From the NCBI GenBank assembly GCA_017649745.1, contig JAGCGE010000337.1, positions 1 through 15,450 on the forward strand: 15,450 nt of DNA, in the 5' to 3' direction. The notes under the pieces were generated by a model, which had not been told where the DNA came from, ran no database searches, and saw only the letters and a program-made list of their open reading frames with translations. The position numbers were made by a program, and so were the translations under genes. Source of the DNA: Clostridiales bacterium. GTDB lineage: Bacteria > Bacillota_A > Clostridia > Saccharofermentanales > Saccharofermentanaceae. Of the stretch, positions 1-6,480 are shown piece by piece (the first letter of the stretch is position 1; each line of letters opens with the position of its first letter).

Positions 1-15
1 ACGCAAAATTAGAGC

Positions 16-56
16 AAAAAAAATTCGTTCCCTCGAAAAAGGATTCCGAGGGAACG
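16..56 (-). terminator. Rho-independent terminator of the SPFH gene
   Basis: Read on the minus strand, a perfect 10-bp stem (CGTTCCCTCG, 47-56, pairing with CGAGGGAACG, 26-35) encloses an 11-nt loop and is followed by AA and a run of eight T (23-16). It starts about 36 bases past the stop codon of the SPFH-zinc-ribbon gene. The opposite strand has no T-run after the stem, so it should work only in the minus direction. Confidence 0.95.
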
Positions 57-92
57 ATATGGTTAAGCATCCGTCAATTTACTTAGTTAAAA

Positions 93-329
93 TTATGGCT
101 GTGGCTTTCCGCAGTTACCGCAGAACTTGCCTGTGTTGGTTGTACCACACTCGCATGTCCACTCACCTGAAGCCTGTGGCTGTGGCTTACCGCAATTGCT
201 GCAGAACTTACCACTATTAGTAGCACCACACTCACATGTCCATGATCCAACTGGAGCCGGCTGTGGCTTACCGCAAGATCCACAGAACTTACCTGTGTTA
301 GTAGCACCGCATGAACATGTCCATCCGCC
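93..329 (-). repeat. Three tandem 81-bp coding repeats (zinc ribbons)
   Basis: The 3' end of the SPFH gene is built of three in-frame units at 249-329, 168-248 and 93-167 (the last shorter and including the stop). Each encodes one four-cysteine ribbon with a GKPQP-type linker. The units are alike at both DNA and protein level, including the blocks coding for GKFC and CGKPQP, which suggests duplication within the gene. Copy number could vary between strains. Confidence 0.9.
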
Positions 330-1451
330 CTGTGGAGCTGGTGGAGGGTTGCCGCCGCCAACAACTGCGCCACCCATAGCGCCGCCTTGCTGACCACCCT
401 GATTCTGCTGGAGCATTCCGAAAGCACCATTGGACATAGCGCCCATGCCGCCCATGCCGCCTACCATACCCATGCCCATGAAGCCGTTAACGGCACCATT
501 TGCATTAGCAGCAGCTGTATTCATAGCCTCTGTCTGACCAAGGATAGCCTGTGTAGCAACAGCATTTGGATTGTTTGCGAATACTGCAGCGTTGTCGTAC
601 TTCTCGATTCTCTCTCTTGACTTGTCGTCTGGCTGTGGGATACCGAGAGCAACTTCTTCAACGACCATACCACGGCCCTTGAGCCACTTCTCATCAAGAA
701 CTGTCTGCATGTTCTCACGAAGCTTTGTCTTGTTACCAGGGAGCTGTGCGAACTCGATCTTATCTACTGTACCGCAGAGGTTCAAAGCTTCTGTCATGAG
801 ATCCAAGAACTCAAGACGTGGCTGCTTAGGATCCTTAGGTGTACCCATGAGATCAACTGTTCTGTACTCACCGGAAATATTGGAGCAAACGTTTCTCCAG
901 AATGTGATAGGATCAGCGATCTTAAATGTGAATGAACCATTCAACTTAATATAGATATTTCTGTAAACAGGATCCGGATATGGAACTGGTGAAGCTGTAC
1001 CGAACTTCTGGTCCCTGATCTCCTGCATATTTACATAGTAAACACGCTGTTCCTGCATAACTTCGCCGCCGGCTCTCATACGATTCCATGTGTCAACAAC
1101 GGAAGCCTTAAGGTTTGTGAAGAAATGCTCATTAGCGAGACATGAAGGAGCTGTTGATGCATCGAATGAATACATACCGCCCTGTCCGTCAGCTACGTAG
1201 TCAACTACCTCACCGTTATTAACAAGGATCAATGCGTGGTTCGGTGGAACAACGATCTTAGATCCATTAGAAATGACATCTGTAGTTCCCTTATTATTTC
1301 CCTTAGTGATCTTGTTGCAGCCCTTTCTGCACAAAACATCCTGACCAAGAGCATCTGTGGTGAAGAATTCCAAATACTGATCAGCGAATTGAGATGAAAT
1401 CGAGCCGCCAACTGTACTTGCAACATTACCTAACAATCTGATTAAGCCCAT
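93..1451 (-). CDS. SPFH-domain protein with three C-terminal zinc ribbons (virion-core-protein-like, YdjI type)
   Basis: Predicted 452-residue soluble protein. The first ~300 residues resemble the SPFH/'virion core protein' family that includes Bacillus subtilis YdjI: an IVVPPNHALILVNNG segment, an aromatic strand after YRNIYIKLNGSF, and a later ERIEKYDNAA helix. A flexible Gly/Met/Gln/Pro linker (about 318-374) follows. The C-terminus has three ribbons (375-401, 402-428, 429-452) of the form WTCxCGxxNxGKFCxxCGKPQP, each with four cysteines able to hold one zinc. No signal peptide or clear membrane span is visible. I chose the ATG at 1451 because AGGAGG lies 9 bases upstream; an in-frame ATG at 1484 has no comparable site and lies where the 5' leader is expected. 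In B. subtilis the relative is linked to the PspA-like membrane-stress genes; no pspA is visible here. A scaffold role at membranes is inference. The gene has its own promoter and terminator. Confidence 0.85.
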   Translation of the reverse strand: MGLIRLLGNVASTVGGSISSQFADQYLEFFTTDALGQDVLCRKGCNKITKGNNKGTTDVISNGSKIVVPPNHALILVNNGEVVDYVADGQGGMYSFDASTAPSCLANEHFFTNLKASVVDTWNRMRAGGEVMQEQRVYYVNMQEIRDQKFGTASPVPYPDPVYRNIYIKLNGSFTFKIADPITFWRNVCSNISGEYRTVDLMGTPKDPKQPRLEFLDLMTEALNLCGTVDKIEFAQLPGNKTKLRENMQTVLDEKWLKGRGMVVEEVALGIPQPDDKSRERIEKYDNAAVFANNPNAVATQAILGQTEAMNTAAANANGAVNGFMGMGMVGGMGGMGAMSNGAFGMLQQNQGGQQGGAMGGAVVGGGNPPPAPQGGWTCSCGATNTGKFCGSCGKPQPAPVGSWTCECGATNSGKFCSNCGKPQPQASGEWTCECGTTNTGKFCGNCGKPQP

Positions 1452-1460
1452 AATCTTATT

Positions 1461-1466
1461 CCTCCT
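1461..1466 (-). promoter_or_regulatory. Ribosome binding site deciding the SPFH start
   Basis: A perfect AGGAGG sits 9 bases before the ATG at 1451. It favours this start over the longer in-frame reading that begins at 1484. Confidence 0.9.
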
Positions 1467-1496
1467 AGAATTACTGTACTTCACACGTACTGGTAA

Positions 1497-1525
1497 ATTT
1501 TAACATTAATGTCAGATTTTCTCAA
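1497..1525 (-). promoter_or_regulatory. Sigma-A promoter of the SPFH gene with extended -10
   Basis: On the minus strand TTGAGA (-35, 1520-1525) and TAAAAT (-10, 1497-1502) are separated by exactly 17 bases, each matching the consensus at five of six positions. TGT directly precedes the -10, giving an extended -10 (TGn). Transcription should start near 1490, leaving a leader of about 40 nt. The SPFH gene therefore need not depend on upstream genes. Confidence 0.8.
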
Positions 1526-1544
1526 CATATTTAACAAGTAATGC

Positions 1545-2237
1545 TCAATAATTATAGCTTATATTTCGCTTAATGCACAAAAATTCACCAGGGTTATTCA
1601 GTTCCGCCAACTGATTAGGCGTAAACTTGCCTTCGACGACCGATGTAGCCACCAAAGGAATACCCACTTTAGCGGAAACGTTGTTGATTATGGTATTACC
1701 TTTTACGATATCCTCAAACTCAGTCTCATCAAGAAGATTGGTATTGTTAATAAATCCTGTGATAGGAAGTTTAGCAGCTGCTTCAAGGTCTTTGGCCATC
1801 TCTATGATCGAATCTTCATCAGAAGTAAATGGTCTTAATGTATTGATGACCATCAAGAGATTATAGTCTATGCCAAGAAGCCTGTTATGCATCGAACCAA
1901 GTACATTAGCTCCCATATCCTCACCGCCGATATCGAAAACACCGACATAACTCTCATCATCAAATATCGAATATACTTCACCAGAAAGTGCCGGAACATC
2001 AACGTTGGAGTTAGCGTAGGATGGTGAAATGATCCTGATGTCTAAGTTCTCGAGTTTTCGAGCAGCGTCAGCAGAACGATAGAAAGGATTCACAATATCA
2101 AGGTCTGCAAGAAGGACCTTGGCTTCTGGATTACGGTTCTTTATTCCTACTGCGCAGTTTACGGAGATCTCGGATTTACCGCTGCCGTATGCACCTATAA
2201 ATATATTAAGTCTTTTACTGTCAAATATACTTCCCAT
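1545..2237 (-). CDS. MinD/ParA-like P-loop ATPase, orphan
   Basis: 230-residue soluble protein with a SIMIBI-type P-loop fold. The Walker A motif GAYGSGKS is at residues 15-22 (K21), a switch-like LLADLDIVNP segment at 42-51, and a Walker B/switch FDIGGED at 101-107; FINNTNL near 162-168 sits where related proteins carry a base-recognition motif. The signature lysine of true ParA/MinD (KGGxxKT) is absent, so it is closer to the general CobQ/CobB/MinD/ParA nucleotide-binding group. In other Clostridia, as I recall, such proteins often lie beside ferredoxin-dependent 2-oxoacid oxidoreductase genes; none is present here. It follows the nitroreductase gene by 13 bases with an AGGAGAG ribosome site, so the two are probably co-transcribed. 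There is no parB, minC, minE or flagellar partner. The cellular role is unknown. Confidence 0.8.
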   Translation of the reverse strand: MGSIFDSKRLNIFIGAYGSGKSEISVNCAVGIKNRNPEAKVLLADLDIVNPFYRSADAARKLENLDIRIISPSYANSNVDVPALSGEVYSIFDDESYVGVFDIGGEDMGANVLGSMHNRLLGIDYNLLMVINTLRPFTSDEDSIIEMAKDLEAAAKLPITGFINNTNLLDETEFEDIVKGNTIINNVSAKVGIPLVATSVVEGKFTPNQLAELNNPGEFLCIKRNISYNY

Positions 2238-2250
2238 TAGACTCTCCTCT

Positions 2251-2844
2251 TTATTCTCTGAATTCGATTATATCGTCGATCGTCTTTCGAGGTCTCATTA
2301 CAGGTGTCTCATCAGGATAACCGACTGCAACGGCTCCGACCAACTGATTCTCTGAACCTAAGAACTGTCTTAGATGTTCATGAGCAAAGAAGGTATTGGC
2401 GATCCATAATGTGCCGAGGCCATCTTCTGTTGCAGTAAGAAGCGCATTCTGGATAGATGCTCCGATCGAAAGACTGTCACAGATCTCCTCTATCCTTCCG
2501 AAGATATCAAGCGGAGGTGCAAATGGTGACTTGCCGTTAGTATTAAGAACAAGAATTATTGTCGGAGCACCGCGCATGATCCTTAACGTATTCTTAGCAT
2601 CCATTAAGCCAGGCATGGCAGACTCAGGAAGGCCAGCCTCATTTATGGCATAATCAAGACCCTGGTCCATTACGCCAAGCATGATCTCTTTCTGTTGTCC
2701 CGTAAAGACTATATATTTCCACGGCTGTCTGTTCTTGGCAGATGGAGCGACTCTTGCCGCCTCTATCATCTTCAATATGAGTTCTTTAGGAACAGGCTGA
2801 TCCTTAAACTTACGAATACTTCTTCTCTCATTGATCGCATCCAT
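2251..2844 (-). CDS. Nitroreductase-family flavoprotein
   Basis: 197-residue cytosolic enzyme of the FMN-dependent nitroreductase superfamily. Family marks are the N-terminal RRSIRKF (7-13), which binds the FMN phosphate; APSAKNRQPW (33-42), a classic flavin-contacting segment; IGASIQNALLTATEDGLGT (about 127-145), which packs on the flavin; and a C-terminal AVGYPDETP followed by PRKTIDDI. Length is typical for single-domain members, which act as homodimers using NAD(P)H to reduce nitro compounds, quinones or other acceptors; the real substrate cannot be read from sequence. The start at 2844 is supported by GGAGGG a few bases upstream. It lies 14 bases after mutS2 and 13 before the P-loop ATPase gene, consistent with one operon. 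Confidence 0.9.
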   Translation of the reverse strand: MDAINERRSIRKFKDQPVPKELILKMIEAARVAPSAKNRQPWKYIVFTGQQKEIMLGVMDQGLDYAINEAGLPESAMPGLMDAKNTLRIMRGAPTIILVLNTNGKSPFAPPLDIFGRIEEICDSLSIGASIQNALLTATEDGLGTLWIANTFFAHEHLRQFLGSENQLVGAVAVGYPDETPVMRPRKTIDDIIEFRE

Positions 2845-2858
2845 GCGCGTTCCCTCCG

Positions 2859-5324
2859 TTAATATAGTTCAGCTATCGTTACACCGTCATCGCCTTCGCC
2901 GATACGTCCAAGTCTGTGTGACTTGACTCGTCTGCTCTGCCTTAAGAAGTCATCAACGGCATTTCGAAGAGCACCTGTTCCCTTACCGTGAACGATCCTA
3001 ATTGTCTTTATACCACTAAGCGAACAGTCGTCAATATAACGCTCAAGTTCGGAGACTGCTTCATCAGATCTTTTACCAAGGAGCATGATCTCAGGCATTG
3101 TCGTTGACGATTTACTTAATGCGATCCTTGAAGCAGAATCAGCATTCCTGTCTATCGGACGATCTCTTCTTATCTTAGTCTCCTTAGGAGGTTCGATCTG
3201 GTCTCTAGTCGGAAGTCTTAATGCTTCCTTCTCCATAGTAAGCTTCATCGTTCCAGACTCGATCTGAACCTTGCCGGATTTATTAGGAAGACTTAAACAT
3301 GTTCCGATCATATCAAGATGAGGGATATAGTATTTCTCGCCGACCTTGACTTCCTTCGGAACTTCTCCAGGAAGCGTGGTCTTATCGAGGATCTCATCAT
3401 CAGCGGAGTCATCTGTAAGATCTTTAAGACCAGCACGGAGACGTCTTCTGACTTTCTCCATCTCATCCATCGCATCTCTCTTATCTTTTTGCTTTCCGGC
3501 TTTCTTAATTTTCCTCATGAGCTCATTCAGTTCTTCTTCTTTCTCTTCAAGAAGTTCTTTCTGCTCAAGCCTCATATCATTCAGGATCTTAGTCTTTGAA
3601 GCCTTAAGTTTCTTCTTCTCTTCCTCAAGACCTTCTCTTTCCTTCTGAAGCTCCTCATTAAGACGCCTGTTCTCTTCATGAAGCCTCTTAGCTTCCCTGT
3701 TACTCTCCTCAGCGGATTCAAGAAGTCTCTCGAAAGCAAGTTCGTCGTTACTTAAGTTGACCATAGCCGCATCGATTATCTTGGCCGGAACGCCGAGTTT
3801 TTTCGAGATGACAAAAGCATTACTTACACCAGGCATACCGATGATGAGCCTGTATGTAGGAGACAATGTATCCGTATCGAACTCACAGGATGCATTCATG
3901 ACACCCTCTGTCTCGATCGCGTAAGCCTTAAGTTCCTTATAGTGAGTTGTCGCAACTGTCGTGCATCCTCTCGAAAAGAGTTCGTCAAGGATAGCTACTG
4001 CGAGAGCAGCACCTTCGGCAGGATCAGTTCCTGAGCCAAGCTCATCCAAAAGCACAAGTGAATTCTTCTTAGTGTTTTTAAGAATAAAAACGATGTTGGA
4101 CATATGAGCCGAGAATGTGGAAAGACTCTGTTCAATACTCTGCTCGTCACCGATATCTGCGAGGACTCGGTCAAAGCATGCGATCTCGGATCCCGTATCG
4201 CAAGGAAGCATCAGGCCCGCCATAGCCATCAAAGTAAAAAGTCCTGTTGTCTTAAGAGATACCGTCTTACCACCTGTGTTAGGTCCAGTGATAATAAGGG
4301 ATCTGTAATCCTTACCGATCTCGATATCAATAGGAACGACCCTGTCATTAGGGATAAACGGATGTCTAGCCTTAACAAGTCTTACGTAACTCTTATTGTT
4401 AAGCGCAGGCTTAGTCGCTCTCATCTTGATAGCAAGCTCAGCCTTAGCACTAACGAAGTCGATATCACCAACAAGAACGATATCCGACTCAAGTGAATCG
4501 GACTCACGGAGCACGCGTCTTGTAAGTTCTTCCAAGATCCTCGCGATCTCTTCTCTTTCAAGAGCAACGAGTTCTCTTATCCTGTTATTAGCTTCAACAA
4601 CAGCCATAGGTTCGATGAATACCGTCTGACCTGTTGAGGAAGTATCATGAACGATACCAGGAAGCCTGCTCTTACATTCAGCCCTTACAGGAACACAGTA
4701 TCTGTCGCCTCTGATAGTGATGATACCTTCCTGAAGGATATCTTCGTTATTACGGATAACTCGGTCGAGCATTACTCTGATGTTCTGCTGTATCTCTTTC
4801 TTCTCACGTCTGATCGAATATAAAGTATCGCTTGCTCTGTCATTCATCTCGTCTTCATTAACAATAGAAGCTGAGATATCTTTCTCAAGAGCCGGAACCG
4901 TTGACAAAGCACCGATAGAACCAAAAAGGTTCGTGCCTTCCATATCTGAGTGTTCATTCGAAATTACTGCAGAAAGCCTTGCAACCGATCTTAGAAATGA
5001 TGCAACGTCAAGAAGCTGACGCATAGTGAGAACACCGCCCGCTCTTGTAAAAGAGATGGACGGTTTAATATCACCGAAACCGGATAACGGCAAAGAGCCG
5101 TATTTGTTAATGTAGGTAAATGCCTCTTCTGTATCTTCGAGACCATCCTTAACCTTTGTCTCGTCAGTAGTCGGGAAAAGCTCCTCTGCTACTTTCTTAC
5201 CATAAGATGTTCTCGTACAATCGAGAAGCATCTCCTTGACCTTATCAAACTCCAGAACGCTTAAAACTCTACCTCTTATCTGTTTTCTGCGTTCTTCCTC
5301 TTCAAAAGTTGAATATCTATACAT
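2859..5324 (-). CDS. mutS2: MutS2 family ATPase with Smr domain
   Basis: 821 residues, slightly longer than the ~785 usual for MutS2. MutS2 binds branched DNA and, in B. subtilis, also collided ribosomes; unlike MutS1 it is not a mismatch-repair protein. Order seen: core/clamp region; Walker A GPNTGGKT (347-354); Walker B LVLLDELGSGTDP with D427/E428; TTHY; a long charged coiled coil (about 510-640, many EEK/KEL heptads); a small beta region (about 660-700); and the C-terminal Smr domain (about 745-821). The Smr HGKGTG loop is intact (779-784), but the usual LDLRG-type motif reads MLLGKR (747-752). The N-terminus has about 20 residues before the usual start of homology (VLSVLEFDKV); no alternative start codon lies in between, and the ribosome site at the ATG is weak (AAAGG placed very close). 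It starts 28 bases after pfkA with no terminator between, so it is probably translated from the pfkA message. Confidence 0.95.
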   Translation of the reverse strand: MYRYSTFEEEERRKQIRGRVLSVLEFDKVKEMLLDCTRTSYGKKVAEELFPTTDETKVKDGLEDTEEAFTYINKYGSLPLSGFGDIKPSISFTRAGGVLTMRQLLDVASFLRSVARLSAVISNEHSDMEGTNLFGSIGALSTVPALEKDISASIVNEDEMNDRASDTLYSIRREKKEIQQNIRVMLDRVIRNNEDILQEGIITIRGDRYCVPVRAECKSRLPGIVHDTSSTGQTVFIEPMAVVEANNRIRELVALEREEIARILEELTRRVLRESDSLESDIVLVGDIDFVSAKAELAIKMRATKPALNNKSYVRLVKARHPFIPNDRVVPIDIEIGKDYRSLIITGPNTGGKTVSLKTTGLFTLMAMAGLMLPCDTGSEIACFDRVLADIGDEQSIEQSLSTFSAHMSNIVFILKNTKKNSLVLLDELGSGTDPAEGAALAVAILDELFSRGCTTVATTHYKELKAYAIETEGVMNASCEFDTDTLSPTYRLIIGMPGVSNAFVISKKLGVPAKIIDAAMVNLSNDELAFERLLESAEESNREAKRLHEENRRLNEELQKEREGLEEEKKKLKASKTKILNDMRLEQKELLEEKEEELNELMRKIKKAGKQKDKRDAMDEMEKVRRRLRAGLKDLTDDSADDEILDKTTLPGEVPKEVKVGEKYYIPHLDMIGTCLSLPNKSGKVQIESGTMKLTMEKEALRLPTRDQIEPPKETKIRRDRPIDRNADSASRIALSKSSTTMPEIMLLGKRSDEAVSELERYIDDCSLSGIKTIRIVHGKGTGALRNAVDDFLRQSRRVKSHRLGRIGEGDDGVTIAELY

Positions 5325-5352
5325 AACCTTTATTTTTCAATGAAAGGTCGTA

Positions 5353-6408
5353 TCATGAGAGAAGCCAGAACTTATCGAGCTCCTTCTGATTAATGGTCTT
5401 CTTCATCTCAAGACCTTCTTCTATATCGACGTCAGTGATCTTTCCGTCTTTAAGAACGACCAATCTGTTGAATCTTTTCTCCTTAATACATTCTATGGCA
5501 TGAGCACTCATGAGTGTTGCCATTGTTCTGTCGCGAAGCGTTGGGCTTCCGCCTCTCTGCAAGTGACCAAGAATAGTAGGTCTTGCTTCGATGCCTGTAG
5601 CTTCTTCGATCTTAGCAGCAATATCAGTTGCTGAGCCTGCGCCTTCGGCAACGATAACGATATAATGTCTCTTACCCTTGTTTCTGCCGTCAAGGATGAC
5701 TCTTACTACATCCTTATTGAAATCATAAGGAACTTCAGGAATAAGAAGGCACTCTGCACCTGTTGCAATACCGACATTAAGTGCAATATAACCGGCATGT
5801 CTACCCATAACCTCGATAACACTGCAACGCTCATGTGATGAAGCTGTGTCACGAAGCTTATCGATAGCCTCCATAGCTGTATTCATAGCCGTATCATAAC
5901 CGATAGTATATTCAGTCGAAGCTATATCATTATCGATGGTACCTGGAATACCAATAACCGGTACACCAACTCTTGCAAGTGATCTGGCACCCTTATATGA
6001 ACCGTCACCGCCTATTACGATCAAAGCTTCAAGACCATAGACCTCCATCATCTTAGCGCCCTTGATAACGCCTTCTTTCGTCATGAAAGTCTTGGATCTA
6101 GCAGTCATAAGGAACGTTCCGCCTCTCTGCAAAGTCTCGGAAACGTCTCTAGTATTTATCTGGCTCATCTCGCCTTTCCAAAGACCATGGTAACCTCTTG
6201 TAACACCAAAGATCTCAAGACCGCTGTTGATACCGGTTCTAACTACTGATCTGATAGCTGCGTTCATACCCGGAGCATCGCCACCACTCGTAAGAACACC
6301 TACTCTTTTTATATCTTCGATAGTGGAAGGATCCACTTTATCGTAATTAACGGCTCTTAAAGTATCTATATCAGGTACATTTGACTCATCATAAAGTAAA
6401 TTCAACAT
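5353..6408 (-). CDS. pfkA: ATP-dependent 6-phosphofructokinase
   Basis: 351 residues. Phosphorylates fructose 6-phosphate to fructose 1,6-bisphosphate, the committed step of glycolysis, in the cytosol as a tetramer. GVLTSGGDAPGMN (37-49) is the nucleotide-binding start of the family; GGDGSYKG (133-140) has Gly at 136 and PGTIDND (155-161) has Gly at 156. Both glycines mark ATP-using enzymes rather than the pyrophosphate type (Asp/Lys at these sites). D159 is the catalytic aspartate (D127 in E. coli). MGRHAGYIAL and LGHLQRGGSP are also conserved. The protein carries about 32 extra residues ahead of the usual start; they are real by the reading frame, because the only good ribosome site (GGGGGA) is at the long start and no Met lies between it and the core. 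A promoter lies in the 72-base gap behind dnaE. Confidence 0.95.
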   Translation of the reverse strand: MLNLLYDESNVPDIDTLRAVNYDKVDPSTIEDIKRVGVLTSGGDAPGMNAAIRSVVRTGINSGLEIFGVTRGYHGLWKGEMSQINTRDVSETLQRGGTFLMTARSKTFMTKEGVIKGAKMMEVYGLEALIVIGGDGSYKGARSLARVGVPVIGIPGTIDNDIASTEYTIGYDTAMNTAMEAIDKLRDTASSHERCSVIEVMGRHAGYIALNVGIATGAECLLIPEVPYDFNKDVVRVILDGRNKGKRHYIVIVAEGAGSATDIAAKIEEATGIEARPTILGHLQRGGSPTLRDRTMATLMSAHAIECIKEKRFNRLVVLKDGKITDVDIEEGLEMKKTINQKELDKFWLLS

Positions 6409-6415
6409 AATAATT

Positions 6416-6421
6416 TCCCCC
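6416..6421 (-). promoter_or_regulatory. Ribosome binding site deciding the long pfkA start
   Basis: GGGGGA lies 7 bases before the ATG at 6408. With no Met codon between this start and the conserved core at residue 35, it supports translation of the N-terminal extension. Confidence 0.75.
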
Positions 6422-6440
6422 GAAATTAAAAACTACACAA

Positions 6441-6469
6441 ATAATAACATTTAAAGAATCATTATTCAA
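6441..6469 (-). promoter_or_regulatory. Probable sigma-A promoter of pfkA with extended -10
   Basis: In the dnaE-pfkA gap the minus strand has TTGAAT (-35, 6464-6469, four of six consensus positions), a 17-base spacer, and TATTAT (-10, 6441-6446, five of six) preceded by TGT, an extended -10. Transcription should start near 6434, giving a ~26-nt leader. It would let pfkA and mutS2 be expressed independently of the uvrB-dnaE promoter. The region is AT-rich, so chance matches are possible. Confidence 0.65.
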
Positions 6470-6480
6470 AGTCCAAAAAG

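Noticed and set aside
93..329. Regular ~81-bp repeats that could suggest a CRISPR array or intergenic repeat
   Set aside because: They are in frame within the SPFH gene and encode zinc ribbons; period and lack of distinct spacers do not fit CRISPR.
83..430. Open frames on both strands opposite or overlapping the zinc-ribbon region
   Set aside because: They are frame shadows of the repeated Cys/Gly/Pro coding units, with low-complexity His/Ser/Val translations and no ribosome site.
1545..2237. Part of a chromosome- or plasmid-partition (parAB) or Min system
   Set aside because: No partner gene or centromere-like repeats are present and the ParA/MinD signature lysine is missing.
93..2237. SPFH gene plus P-loop ATPase as a new antiphage system
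   Set aside because: The surroundings are housekeeping genes, with no nuclease or toxin effector, no mobile elements and a separate promoter for the SPFH gene; nothing supports a defence role.
6111..6120. Palindrome GGAACGTTCC, resembling SOS half-sites
   Set aside because: It is inside pfkA and lacks the four-base spacing of a LexA box; it simply encodes part of the protein.
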